Shown here one piece after another: positions 10,165-22,108 of a DNA stretch of 64,000 nt; the stretch's first letter is position 1; every line of letters starts with the position of its first letter. The notes beneath the pieces were generated by a model. It saw only the letters and a list, made by a program, of their open reading frames with translations. It made no database searches and was not told the DNA's origin. The position numbers and the translations under genes are program-made. Origin of the DNA: Amanita rubescens (lineage: Eukaryota; Basidiomycota; Agaricomycetes; Agaricales; Amanitaceae); the NCBI GenBank assembly GCA_015039365.1, contig WION01000010.1:186001-250000 (forward strand), read 5' to 3'.

Positions 10165-11668
10165 ATCATGGATCACACCAGACCCCAGAAATTCATTGGC
10201 AGTGCCTTGGCACATTCAATTTAGCTATGGTCTTTGTTGAATCTCCCTTTTTGACTCCTATGCAATACCTCAAATACCACGACCCTTTTGTTCAAATGAA
10301 TCTCCAGTATTTCAGTTTTACATAAATTTCATCCAAGGCTACTATCCCCAGACCCCACAATTCTATGGCCTAGATTTTGCACAAGTAGGAGCTGAATTGA
10401 ATGTACATTGTGCTTCTGTCCTGGGCCTAGCACACCATACATAGCATGCAGATAAATAGGTTTGTTGAAAAGGATAGCATGGCAGGCTGGGGTCACACTG
10501 CAGATATACTATACAGATGTGGATGCTAAATTTGTTGTCACTCGAGCCTTACTAGCACGGTTAGGGAATAAATAACACGGGCAGTGTTATATGATTCCCT
10601 GGGCTGCACTGCAGTGCCTAGCCAGGGCCTAGGTCCTATTGTACCTTTTGCCACCGCACGGATCCGTTGACATATCGAAGTGCAGAACTTACGGTCAAAT
10701 CTGATTTGTAGATTGAACGTGATTCCTTGGGAAAAGAGCAATGCAGATCAATAATCAATTACACTAACAAGATTCCGAATCATCACGTTTCAACTTTCGG
10801 TTCCGGGCAATCTCGTGCCAACGCAACATTTAAATAAAGAAGGCTCACATCAATCATATACTCACAAGGCGGCAGCGACCACATTTAGCCTGGAACACTG
10901 GCAGATTAGCTAGTCAAGCTAGTCAAAAACGAACCTGCTAACTATAACATACTTCCTGCGGACTTCTGTCTATGTTATCCTGCCCGCGATTGGAGCTCGA
11001 TGGCTGGCATATGGGCCATGTACCACCCGGTTGGGGGCGAGCAGAAATTTCTGCTTTGCCGAGGCTCAAGGAACGGAGGTTTGGTCGCTTAGCAGCAAGG
11101 TCGTGCTCGAAACATTTGAAGTCGGCTTCGATCCGTCTACGGAGGGGGAATTGTAATGGTGGAGTCGGTACTTGTTTTTCGTAAAGAAACACAACACATG
11201 CCAACAATCAATAGGAAGTACGGCCGGGTTGAAATTACTTCCGAATGGCATCACAGTGCATCAACATCCGATTATTATCTCTTGTAAGTATCTGCTTTCA
11301 TTCAATGAGATCCAATTCAGTGACATGAAGGCATCGACATAAAAGTACGCGTGTGAGCTGCCGTAGGGAACGGCAGCGGAGTGACTGCGCGAGTGTCGCG
11401 GACGATGGATAACCTCCCAAGATTATGCGCACAAACCCGTTTGATAACCAGAAACCTCTGAAACGTACGGTGAGACTGCAGCGGAGTCTCTTCTTTTTGC
11501 GCAGCACTGTTTATATTGATCCCAGCAATTCTGCTACATAGATACACACCACTTTTATATATTCAAACGTAAAGGGGCCTCGTTTTATCAGCTTAAAAGA
11601 TCTCCATATGCCTGTTCTCAATCGCACATCCCTAGGTCCTCCGAGGTCGTTCCACTGTGCCAGCGATA
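10165..11668. other. Intergenic region, no gene recognised
   Basis: About 1.5 kb between the GTPase gene and ferric reductase copy 1. Overlapping open frames on both strands at about 10938-11254 are mirror shadows with no recognisable product. The last ~300 bp presumably hold the ferric reductase promoter. A short palindrome, GCAGAAATTTCTGC, lies near 11040. Confidence 0.5.
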
Positions 11669-13911
11669 ATGTCCTTCGGCACAATTCCTCCCTTTCTCCT
11701 AGGCAAAGCAGCAGATACCCATAATCAGCCTCCTCCAGATAACGACCTCTTGCTGGTAGAGCGTGTCGATATCTTCATTGCTGCCCTGGTTGGCTTTCTT
11801 GCACTTCTCCGCATTCCTCGCTTGCTTGCTAGGCTCTGGAAATGGTCTGAATGGTCTGAAGGCCATTTTCTTCGTTTTAAAGTAGGAAACCGATGGGCAC
11901 TATCAAGTCCTAGTGCTAATAATGCTAACCCGATAAAAAAATCGCGGTCTGACAAGCCAGAATTCGCTATGACCTGCGAATCAGACTCATGTTGCAACCA
12001 AACTGACCAACAACATTTCCGAGTCAGCACTCTAGAGCACCCACGAATCACGTATTCACCACATATACCAGCTTTTCCCGCCTTCTTACGACCTGTCGCC
12101 GAATATCTACGCTTGTCCATTATACCCGGATATTCTAATTCACAGGTCCTAGTCATGCTGGTGTATTTGGGGATTTTGTTATTTGCGCTCTTCTATCGTT
12201 CCGACTTCTTCAAGAACCCAAAGCGGCCAGGTTTAGTTGCTGCCTCTCAGTTACCGTTTGTGTTTGCATTCGCGGCAAAAAATAATGTACCTGGTTCCCT
12301 CCTTGGAATCGGATATCAACATGTGTGTTTTTTCGTTGCCTAGCATCAGCATTTGGTCACGTTCATTTCAGCTAAATTATTTCCACCGTTATGCCGGGCG
12401 TTTGGTTGTCCTTGCGGTCAACGTCCACGCCGTCGGAAATGGCACGTACCAAATACTATCCATTTGCCTGCGTATTGATTTCGTGAAGTCTATCGATGGG
12501 CCACCTTAGGGACCAACATTTCTCTCTCGCTCCGCCGTCCGTCCAATATATGGGGCCTGGTGGCTCTGGCTTGCATGAATATTATCTTTGTGTTCTCTAT
12601 CCCCGTCCTTAGAGCAAGGGCATACAACTTATTCAGAATCACTCACCTCGTGGGTTATCTGCTCGTTGTTCCTGCCGTAAGTGGATTCTCCTATATGTAC
12701 GTGTGTTTTAAACCCATAGGGCACTAGTTATACCTGCATCATCCGACCACTCTCCCATTTATTATCGCTATTTCAGCTGTCTATCTCCTGGACGTAGTGC
12801 TTTGCTTACTCAAGACGCGCATCGTCACGGCAAAGATTCGCCCTCTGTCGACCCTTTCTGCGACATGCGTTGAAATTTCATCACTCAATTATGGTTGGCG
12901 GGCCGGCCAACATGTTCGGATACGAGTTCTGTCCTTATCCCTTGGATGGTTCAGCTGGACTGAGCCTCATCCATTCACTATCGCGAGTGCTCCGGTCACA
13001 TCAGAGGGAGGTCATGCAATGGAAGGGCTTGTTTTGATTTGCAAAAAGGCAGGTGGATGGACAGGGAGGCTATTCGACATGGCCAAGGCTTCCCAATCAA
13101 CTGAATCTGGTGTCAGAGGTACCAGTCGGACTATCAGAATTTTAATTGAGGGCCCGTATGGTAATTCAATCGCTCGGAAATCTGTCAACGATTAACGTCA
13201 TGCACGATAGGAGGACCCGGTCATGCGATGTTCGATTCATACTCTGCTGTCGTCACGATTATAGGCGGTAGCGGCATTACATTCGCATTGCCGATTATTC
13301 AAGACCTGGTGCAAAAAGGTTTGCGTGGTGAAGGTCGTGCCAAGGTGATTAAACTCGTGTGGATAGTCCAGAATTCAGGTTCGCCCGCGTTTCATAGTCT
13401 AACGTCATACCCCTTACGATGCGGAAATATTGTAGATGCCACGACACCTCTATTGCCTGTCCTCGCGTCACTGGTCAACTCGTGCCCCTACTTGACCATC
13501 TCTGTCCATTATACTCGCACTTCGTCTATAGAGGTGAAGGACTGTGACTATAGTTCTACCTTTAGTCCTAGCAGGATCCCAGAACAAGTTTCGATAGGAC
13601 ATCAAATAACAATGTACCCAGGCCGTCCAGGACAACGATATCTTGTCAGCGTGATGGAAAATGCCATCGCACAGGCAACTAGAAATCTGAGGGACGCGAG
13701 TGGAACTTTATCAAATCGCAACCCTAGTGGAATGCTGGTCGGCGTTTGCGGTCCCCCAGGGATGAGCACGGACGTTGTTGCCGCGGTATCTGGCATCAGG
13801 TCGAAGATGAAAGCTCGGATTGGAGGTGTGGAAATGCATCAGGAGTGCGTTGATCTTGCTTCATGTTTTGGATGACAGCTGACTCGAGGCTCCAGGACAT
13901 TCAAATTCTGA
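11669..13911 (+). CDS. Ferric reductase-like transmembrane oxidoreductase, copy 1
   Basis: FRE/NOX-superfamily enzyme that moves electrons from NADPH through FAD and two haems across the membrane to Fe(III) or Cu(II). ATG 11669 begins MSFGTIPPFLLGKAADTHNQ. First membrane segment VDIFIAALVGFLALL, then the hydrophilic loop and VLVMLVYLGILLFALFYRSD. The haem-binding helices read NNVPGSLLGIGYQH, LNYFHRYAGRLVVLAVNVHA with the paired histidines, and RITHLVGYLLVVPA. The FAD-binding motif is HPFTIASAP near 12968, the NADPH motif is IIGGSGITFALPI near 13258, and GMLVGVCGPPGMS near 13733 is the C-terminal nucleotide-site segment. The last exon gives the family-type ending HQETFKF with TGA at 13909-13911. 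Five or more short introns; no frame break seen. Closest relative in the window is copy 2. Confidence 0.9.
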
Positions 13912-15327
13912 GTTTTTCTGTCTGATATGTCGGCCAATGTATATCAGAGATATAAACACCAGGTGACAAGTGTAGTAATAGAGTTAGTTATGTGCCGACA
14001 TGTTCTGTAATTTGCCTTCCTGTAGAGTTACTGACCTTCTTCCTCCTTGTCTGTTATTTGCTTGCTGGCATAGCAGAATCAGACAGTTTGCCGTTTTTAG
14101 CCAATTGATATAAAGTCGTTGCCTGCCGCTGTCATGGGAGTATTAGTACAGAGTCCCATGGCCACTATTTTCGCCTTTTCAGTCACATTCGTAGTTCTCC
14201 TCTTGCGCATTTCTGGAAGAGGAGCCCAAAAGAAATTAGTCACAGTGTTTGAGAAAGTCGGTAGATACTAGACCCATCGTGTTTAAACTACGCAGCGAGC
14301 ATTGGCACGCAAATGCGTATCGGTGACGCATCACCTTGCTAAGGAGTAGTTCAGCAATCGGAGTTCTGCAAGTAATTCAATGCTGAGAGGGGCAGTGAGC
14401 CGTGGCTCGAGTGTGACGTCACTCAGCAGGCTATCCCTAACGACGCACCTTGCTTGAACTTTAACCACGCGCTGGAGTGCCAGTTGTTTCATAGCAGTTG
14501 GAGGGGTTCATGGGGCGATAACAGAAGGACGCCGTTGTAGTTGCATCGATATCGTACTCAAGTACTCAAGTCCTGAACCGCTCGTGAGTAGTTTCAGCTG
14601 CCAGCCTTCATTGATTATAAATATCATCATCGAAGTTCGCATTCTCTCCCAAACCTCTGGCAAATCCACCTCGCTGCGATGGTCACCATTTGCGGCCCCC
14701 AGTTTCCTCCTGCACAACTGTTACATATATCCACACTGTCAATTTGAGCGCACACGTTTGTCGCTTGGGGGTCGCCAAGGACTCAGTAATGAGATGCACA
14801 GCATATGCCACATGCGCAGTTGGAATCTGAAAGTGAAACAGGACTTGGCAAGGCTTGTCTAATCTCCGGACTTCTCAGTTGAATGAGCACCGAGAAAGGC
14901 TAAAGTTGGTTTTACTTAGTGCTGCAGCGCTGATGAGTGAGACTGTACGTGAATATTAACCCTTATCATATGCGCCCAACTGATTATAATCACGACTCAA
15001 AGTCGCTACGGCATCTGTGCGTCGATTATAAATCGACCTCTGATCCTTATCGATATCTAAGACGGTACGTTTGATGTTTCTATGCCGTAATACTAGTAGT
15101 GATGACTGCGGTCACAGAACTTCTTTTTACCCCAGTTATCATCTCGAGAATCAGACTGCCAAGAAATGTGCACAAGGCAGGTTAGTGCGGTCCTCCATGC
15201 TCCAACCCAACACATGCCCGATGCGTCCAGTGTGGCTGCGGGTTTCCGTAACTAATTTTGCTGCATAATAAATGCATATCGAACCTATTTTGGCACCCTC
15301 GTTCTCCGCTCGAAGCTCTAATCGACC
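13912..15327. other. Intergenic region between ferric reductase copies 1 and 2
   Basis: About 1.4 kb. The open frames at 14508-14862 have no recognisable product and no consistent exon structure. No repeat or RNA gene seen. The distal part presumably carries the promoter of copy 2. Confidence 0.45.
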
Positions 15328-17493
15328 ATGTTGCTCGTGGATTATATCGATATCCTCATAGCTGCCCTCATTGGCTTCCTTGCATTGTTTCAGCTTCCCC
15401 GCGCGCTTGTTAGGCTCAGAAAAAGGTCGGAATGGTCCCAGGGCCATTTTTTTCAATACAAAGCAAGAAACAGTCAGGAGCTGTCGGGTTCGAGCCACGA
15501 GTCAGGCGCTATCCCCACCAAAGAACATTTATCCAGTGATCCTGTTTCTGCTGCGACCAGTGAAGCACACGCGTTTAACAATCATGGTGACCGCAGACAA
15601 CTGCTTAAAATGGCAGAGGCTACGCAACCCTCGTATCCCCCACATATGCCAACTTACCCAGCATTCCTACGTCCTTTCGCGGAGTATCTCAGTCTTTCTA
15701 TCGTACCCGGATATTCCAACTGGCAAGCCCTAGTCATGCTGGCATATTTAGGGATCTTGCTATATGTGTTTTCTTACCACTCGAATTTCTTAAAAAATCC
15801 CAGGCGGTCAGGCATGATTGCTGCTTCTCAGCTACCGTTCTTGTACGCGTTCGCATCAAAGAACAATGTGCCCGGCTCGCTTCTAGGAATTGGGTATCAA
15901 GGTGTACGTTGTTCTCTACATGTCTAGTATTGGTTTCGGCCTTAACTTTATTCCAGCTTAATTATTTTCACCGATACATCGGCTGCCTAGTTGTCCTTGC
16001 AGTCAACGTTCACGCTATTGGCTGGTGTACGTCCGGAATTGATTTCATCTACGCGTTTTGCATATTGATTATGGCAGTCTATCAGTTCACCACTCTCGGT
16101 ACCATTGCTACCGAGTTTAAAGACCCAGCCAATAGGTGGGGTCTGGTCACTTTGATATGCATGGATATCATCTTTGCGTTCTCTACGCCCATCGTCAGAG
16201 CAAGGGCGTATAACTTATTCTCACTCATGTCGTGGGCTACTTGCTCATTGTTCCTGCTGTGAGTGGATATACACATCCCATATCTTTCAATACTTATACG
16301 ACGTCAGTTGCACGCGCATTATCCACAAACTCTCCCATTTATTATCGCCGTTTCGGTTGTATACCTTCTGGATCGCGTACTTTGCTTGCTCAAGACACGC
16401 CTCGTTACTGCTACAATCAGTCCGTTATCGGCCTTTTCTGCGACGCGCGTTGAGATTCCCTCCCTCAATCATGGTTGGCGGGCTGGTCAACACGTTCGAA
16501 TACGCGTCCTGTCCTCATCGCTTGGTTGGTTCGGTTGGATGGAGCCACATCCATTTACCATTGCCAGCGCACCGGTCGACTCAAACATCGATCTCATCGA
16601 GGAACAAGGGCTTGTTTTGATATGCAAGAAGGCTGGTGGATGGACGAGCAAACTATTTGATATGGCTAAGGCCCCTCCTGTCGATTCCGGTGCTACCCTT
16701 ACCAACAGAACTGTCAAGATTTTAATTGAAGGCCCATATGGTAGGTCATTTTTAGCAATATATCGACGACTAACATCATGCGCAAATAGGGGGACCCGGT
16801 CACGCGATATTCGCCTCATATTCTGCTGTCGTCATGATCATAGGCGGTAGTGGCATCACATTCGCCCTGTCGACTATCCAAGACTTAGTGCAGAAGGGCC
16901 TAAGGGGTGACAGTCGCGTCAAAGTAATTGAACTCGTGTGGATGGTCCAAAGTCCAGGTTCCTGTCTTTCTTCCCTCGTGAAGTCGTGTCCCTTACGGAG
17001 TGGTGTTATTGCAGATACCATAGCGCCACTGTTACCGCTTCTCACATCGCTCATGAACTCATGCTCATACTTGAACATCTCCATCCACTATACTCGCCCT
17101 TATACCCCCCAGATGGAACAGAAAAGCGGTAGCTCTGGTTCAACCAGTGGTCCAGATCGATCACAAGCGGATCCGTCAGAGCATCGCATAGTGAAGTACG
17201 CGGGCCGCCCAGGGCAACGACATCTCGTTAGCATGATGGAACAAGCTATCTCTCGTGTAACTACTGGTGTCAGCGATGCGACACGGAGTTCAGCTCAAGA
17301 TATTCCTAGCGGGATGCTTGTTGGTGTTTGTGGCCCCCAGGGAATAAGCAAAGACGTTGTTTCTGCGGTTTCTAGCGTCAATTCGAAAATGAAGGCTCAG
17401 ATTGGAGGCGTTGAAGTACATCTAGAGTATGTCAGTCGTATTTGTTTTGAGGGACGATGGCTGATTCTCGATTCCAGGACTTTTGGATTCTGA
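15328..17493 (+). CDS. Ferric reductase-like transmembrane oxidoreductase, copy 2
   Basis: Tandem paralog of the gene at 11669 with the same exon layout. ATG 15328 gives a shorter N-terminus, MLLVDYIDILIAALIGFLAL. Then come VPGYSNWQALVMLAYLGILL, the haem segment LNYFHRYIGCLVVLAVNVHA, HPFTIASAP near 16550, GGSGITFALS near 16845 and GMLVGVCGPQGIS near 17311. It ends LETFGF with TGA at 17491-17493. Compared with copy 1, the stretch at about 16215-16230 lacks 4 nt (copy 1 has TTATTCAGAATCACTCAC, copy 2 has TTATTCTCACTCAT). This puts the conserved GYLLIVPA helix in another frame. It is either a disabling deletion or a sequence error; the rest of the gene is well kept. Confidence 0.85.
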
Positions 17494-17738
17494 AGTTGCA
17501 ATTTATTATCTCAGACAAAACATACCATAATAGAGCCATTGTACTTTTACAACTGACTTCCGTGATTGACTATATACACATCCCCCATGTACACGTACTG
17601 AACCTTTCTCAATTGTCAAATATAGACTGCGCACTTGAACACCTCCGTGTTTTATCATTTTATGCCGATTAGACTTTTAGCCGTATATATGTTGGGGGCC
17701 GCTGGCAGTATTTTCACTCTTTCACAATGCTATTAACT

Positions 17739-20589
17739 CTATGTGCTTAAAATGTTCTTCCACACTGTCCCTCCCATCTCACTCAATACCCTTTCCACCT
17801 CTGACTGTTCAAGGTTCAACAAGACCTTTCTTTCCCCATCAGGCTTCCCAGAAGTCCCTTCGATCAGCATGGCGCGAGTTGCAACAAGGGAATCTAGCAC
17901 CATGGCTAACTCGCTCATTGTGGGCTTTCGGGAAGAATCCGCATCTGACGGGAGCACATTCATATAGATCAGATGCTGGTTTTGCACCTAACAGGAGGAA
18001 TGAGACAATGTGTTGGAGCTGGACCTATGATAGTACAAACCTCATTCCACTTGATTTCCTCAACGCCTTCACGCTTCATGCATTTTATCATAGACGCGAG
18101 CATCAACCGCTCATGGAAGCTGCACTCGCGCAGATACGCAGCCGTCGGGCTATTCTGCATCGTCTGAATAACTTCTTTCACATCTCCCGTGCGTGCTGTC
18201 TTGCGGTTAGGTGCAACCAGCTCAACTGTTCGTCTAGATACACAATATTAAACCAAGTAACGGTCGGGGATCAAACGAAACAGACCTGCAGATGTCCAAT
18301 ACGCGTCTAGCATCTCCCGTGATACTGCTCACCTTCATAGCGGCAAACTTGATGCCATCCGGAGCGATGACATCCTTGTCAATGCCTGCTTTTCAAGCCC
18401 TCCTTGGCATTGGCTAATCGTGATTTGACGATTTGCTCTAGTTGCGCTGAGCTGTAAGGCTTGAAATTGATGCGAATCATTCCTAAAGTATTGCAATCAG
18501 CCTGTCTTCCGGAACGCAGAGAAAGTTTCACACCTAATCGGCTTCGTACGCGTCCTGTCATAACTCTTTCCGGAAGATCCATTGTATTCGCGACAGCAAT
18601 GACGATAAGTTTGCTACCGACGAGGGTTGGCCAGTTGAAAAAGTTATATACGACATCTTGCTTCGTGGTCACAAGTTGGTCGAGTTCATCCATAAGGACG
18701 ACGCTTCAATGATCGAGAAATTCAGAGGAGGTCTGGCCTCGAAACGATTTGCCACTTACCATGCATGACCACCGGGACCCCTCACTCCACCATTGAAATG
18801 TCGTGTCAAAGCCTTCAGACTATCTTTTGCAGTTATATGAAGATGTCCATCTTTGGCTATATCATGCCCTGATACACCTTCCCAGAGCAAGTTGTATGCT
18901 GCGGACGGCTCTGGTATCTTCAATCCATTGATCTCAACGTACGTAAATGGATTGGTTTCCTACCCAACATGAGCGAAACACGCGAATTTGGTTATGTATG
19001 CTTACGTTGTCTTGTGCCATCCTTTTGAGTTCTCGGATGACAGCATGGACCGTGGCGGTTTTCCCTGTACCCGGAACTCCAGAGATATCTGTTCATATAG
19101 TTTTGTCAGTGACAAGAGGGCCAATGAATGCGTTGCACGTACAGATACAACCACCACTTCCTTCCTCCAGTAGTTCACCTACGCATCGCAGAACATGCTG
19201 AAACTCTTCATCTCTACAGGGAAGTGCATCTGGCCGACTGCCAACATGAAGAACATGCATAGCTCGAAGCCATGGATCCTGGGGTAGATGTGATAGGTCG
19301 AAAGACACGTATGGCAATGGCTGCGCGCGCAATTTGGGTTTTCCCTTGGATGGCGTCCCTCGAGCTTTCAGTGCTCTCCTAGAATGAGGCGTAGGATGTA
19401 CGATTGTCTTCCTGGCCTTCCTAGGTGTCGTCGTCGTACGCGCACGCCTGCGTTTCCTGCTAGGTGTACGGGGTTCTGCATCTGAATCCTGCAAATCCTC
19501 GACCCTCTCTTCAGATAGATCATCCTCATGTGGTTCATCGGCAAGGAGCAGCTCGTCGTCCTCAGCAGCAGAGGCATTCTCTGCATCAGACGCTCGATAC
19601 TCGTCTTCCGTGCCGCCATTCTCCGATTCGGAAACCAGATTCATGTCACGATCCTCTACTTTCGTTTTTCTACGGGACTTTTGCGAGGATGGTTTACGAG
19701 TATCATTCATGGGCGTTTGGGGAACAACGTCCCATTCAGACCCTAAACCCCAGTCAGGATCGTCATTTGCCGGAATGGCATAACTAGCCTCCAGTGCCTG
19801 CTTGTAATGGCGATCCCAGTTCAGGTCATAGAACGCGGCGCGCATGGAGCTGGTGGCAAAGCGACAGAAGAAACTGTTTTCTAGTTCCACGCCGCCAACA
19901 GGTTTCACAATGCCCCTTCGGGGTTGGGCAGACTTTCGCCCCGAGGTTGGGGTGCTAGTAACGTTGCAATGACCCAATATTACTTCAGGGAACAAGACTT
20001 CTGTAGATGATAAAGAATAATATATCTCGTTCTACATGTATAATGAGCGTGGTTTACCCCCTTGACAAATCATCTCACCTGTAAATGCTCGCGGTTTGCA
20101 CGTACGCGTGCCAGCTCGGAGGGACGCAAAAACCAGTGTACGCGTATCTTCATCTCGCCGTGGTCAGAATCGTCTGTATCTCCATGTATTTTGTGGATAT
20201 CCCACATGGAAACAATGATTGCTATACTTGGTGGCTTCTTCATGGTATCCAGAGTGTTCGTCTCTATTAAGACTATGTCTCCAACGCGGTAAGGTTCGTT
20301 CGTTTGTAGTTGCACCCTTTGAAGCCTTGCGCACGCCTGTTCTGCGTTCCGTGGTGGAAGAATGTTGCGCCATTTTGAACGACTCATAAAACAGAGTTTC
20401 GTATTCATCGTTGCAGTCATACTGTTCTCTATCATCTTGTGATACGTCATACTCCGTGTTGGTTGGTCGTACGTAAATAGGTTCTCCTGTCCATTCACAT
20501 TTGAGATTTTCTCTTTGCTGTTTTGAGGGCGTTGCGAGAGGCAAGAATCTTTTCGATCGGCGAGTGGGGGTTTGCGCGATTATGGTCAT
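17739..20589 (-). CDS. ORC1: Origin recognition complex subunit 1
   Basis: Largest ORC subunit, an AAA+ ATPase that marks replication origins and loads MCM with Cdc6. ATG 20589 starts MTIIAQTPTRRSKRFLPLAT. A BAH domain follows at about 20070-20400 (YRVGDIVLIETNT, then IRVHWFLRPSELARVRANRE). Next is an acidic, basic-patch linker (19320-19700). The AAA+ core has Walker A GVPGTGKT near 19065-19090, Walker B VVLMDELDQL near 18690 and the sensor stretch VIAVANTMDLPERVM. Later exons carry the ORC1 lid and winged-helix segments, including AYLRECSFHERLMLASMIKC and the C-terminal KVLLNLEQSEVERVLSEMGG. Stop at 17739. It is convergent with ferric reductase copy 2 and divergent from the YggS-type gene, with about 230 bp between their starts. 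Confidence 0.95.
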
Positions 20590-20819
20590 GGTAATAATGG
20601 TGTGACCAGTCGCGTCGTCGATGTGACGCTACGCGATTCTGACACAACCAAACTCCATCCGCATTCGACAGTGCTCCCAAAAAGATGTGGGACGGAAGAT
20701 ATCCAGACCTGGAAAAAAGTTCTAAGATGGCCTTTGCGTTGTCAACATGAAGCTTTGCCAACTGAGCTAAGTACCAGCCGTGGGTATTTCTAAAATCGGG
20801 CCGACAAGTTCCGGTAAAC

Positions 20820-21819
20820 ATGCGAGCCGCCGTGATATCGACAATTTTATCTCGCAGACACAATCATACATCCATTCAGAGGATGTCGGCGATCGCAGAG
20901 ATGCAAATAGCAACACAAGCGCGCATCGCTGAACTACTCGATTGTCTTTCAGACGTCCGGGAGCGCGTTCGCACTGCCTCTTCCCGACAGCCAATATTGG
21001 TGGCTGTCTCAAAGTACAAGCCCGCGTCCGATGTGCTCGCTTGCTTTGAAATCTGGGAATCAGCTTGACTTTGGAGAAAACTACGTCCAAGAATTGGTAG
21101 ATAAGGCCGCAATAGTATGTTCGAGCGACCATTCACTGTTGACTTGACAACTCATCAGAAATTGTGTACAGCTTCCTCAAGACATTAGGTGGCACTTTAT
21201 TGGTACACTTCAATCGAACAAGGCCAAGACACTTGCTTGTACGTCTCTCCATCACTCACTCAACCTACTAACTCAGAGTACTTAGCAATTCCCAACCTCC
21301 ATACCATACAAACGTTGACTTCTATCAAGGCTGCGACAGCACTCAACAAATATGTCCCGCCCTGAGCGTGGCAGCCCTCTCCGTGTCCTAATTCAAATCA
21401 ACACTTCTGGAGAGGAGTCCAAATCGGGATTGTCTCCCCTCTCAGAGTCAACAGAGGATACCAATCTCGACACGGAACTTGTGCAGCTAGCTAGACACGT
21501 TGTGGCGGAATGTCCCCATCTACATCTAGAAGGCCTTATGACCATCGGAGCCATAGAACGCTCGCAGCAAACTACTGACTCTGGAGAAAATGAAGATTTC
21601 GAGCGCCTGAAGGAGACTAGAGATGTCCTTCAACGATGGTTGACCAAAGAATTTCCCCAATCACCAGAATCCAAACGGTGGGGCAGGGAGGATAACCATC
21701 AGCTAGTTCTGAGCATGGGGATGTCCAGCGATTTTGAGGCGGCAATCAAGGCGGGAAGCGATATTGTACGCGTTGGCACTGGGATCTTTGGAAGCCGACC
21801 TCCCAAATCAAGTGTTTAA
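20820..21819 (+). CDS. PLP homeostasis protein, YggS/PLPBP (YBL036C) family
   Basis: A fold-type III PLP-binding protein that buffers pyridoxal phosphate. Start ATG 20820 (possible mitochondrial-type leader MRAAVISTILSRRH), with an alternative Met at 20883. Motifs: ILVAVSKYKPASD with the PLP lysine (about 20995), DFGENYVQELVDKA (about 21069), IRWHFIGTLQSNKAKTLA (about 21193), IPNLHTIQTLTSIKAATALN (about 21288), VLIQINTSGEESKSGL (about 21386), LSMGMSSDFEAAIKAGSDIV (about 21709), and the C-terminal GTGIFGSRPP. Introns lie at about 21116-21170 and 21241-21286. Two +1 steps are needed, near 21049-21052 (GAAAT) and 21354-21363 (CCCGCCC), between well-conserved blocks. These are sequence errors or an early pseudogene. 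Family length (about 270 aa) is otherwise kept. Confidence 0.85.
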
Positions 21820-22108
21820 TCTTATACTTATTTTTTAGATATCATGTTACCCTATCGAATTACAAACAAATACAACTTCGATGCAAGCATCTTTCGACGT
21901 GCGACTGTGACTGGGGAAAAAGACACTGATCTGGAGACTAGAGAGCGACTGCACGGCAACAGAACACCCGGTGTTGACAGGAATAACGTATTACTCGACG
22001 CAACACCCGTTTTCTTAATATTGTCCTGGATCAGCCGCCCAGTTTGTTGATGTTCACGGAAAAGTGGTCACCTTCTCGACCACAACGAGCGAAAGTCTTT
22101 TTTTAGCC

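Noticed and set aside
10938..11254. Open frames on both strands
   Set aside because: Mirror-image shadows with no domain, no splice structure and no known relatives that I recognise.
20495..20863. Minus-strand frame across the ORC1 / YggS promoter
   Set aside because: It overlaps the start regions of two well-supported divergent genes and has no family resemblance.
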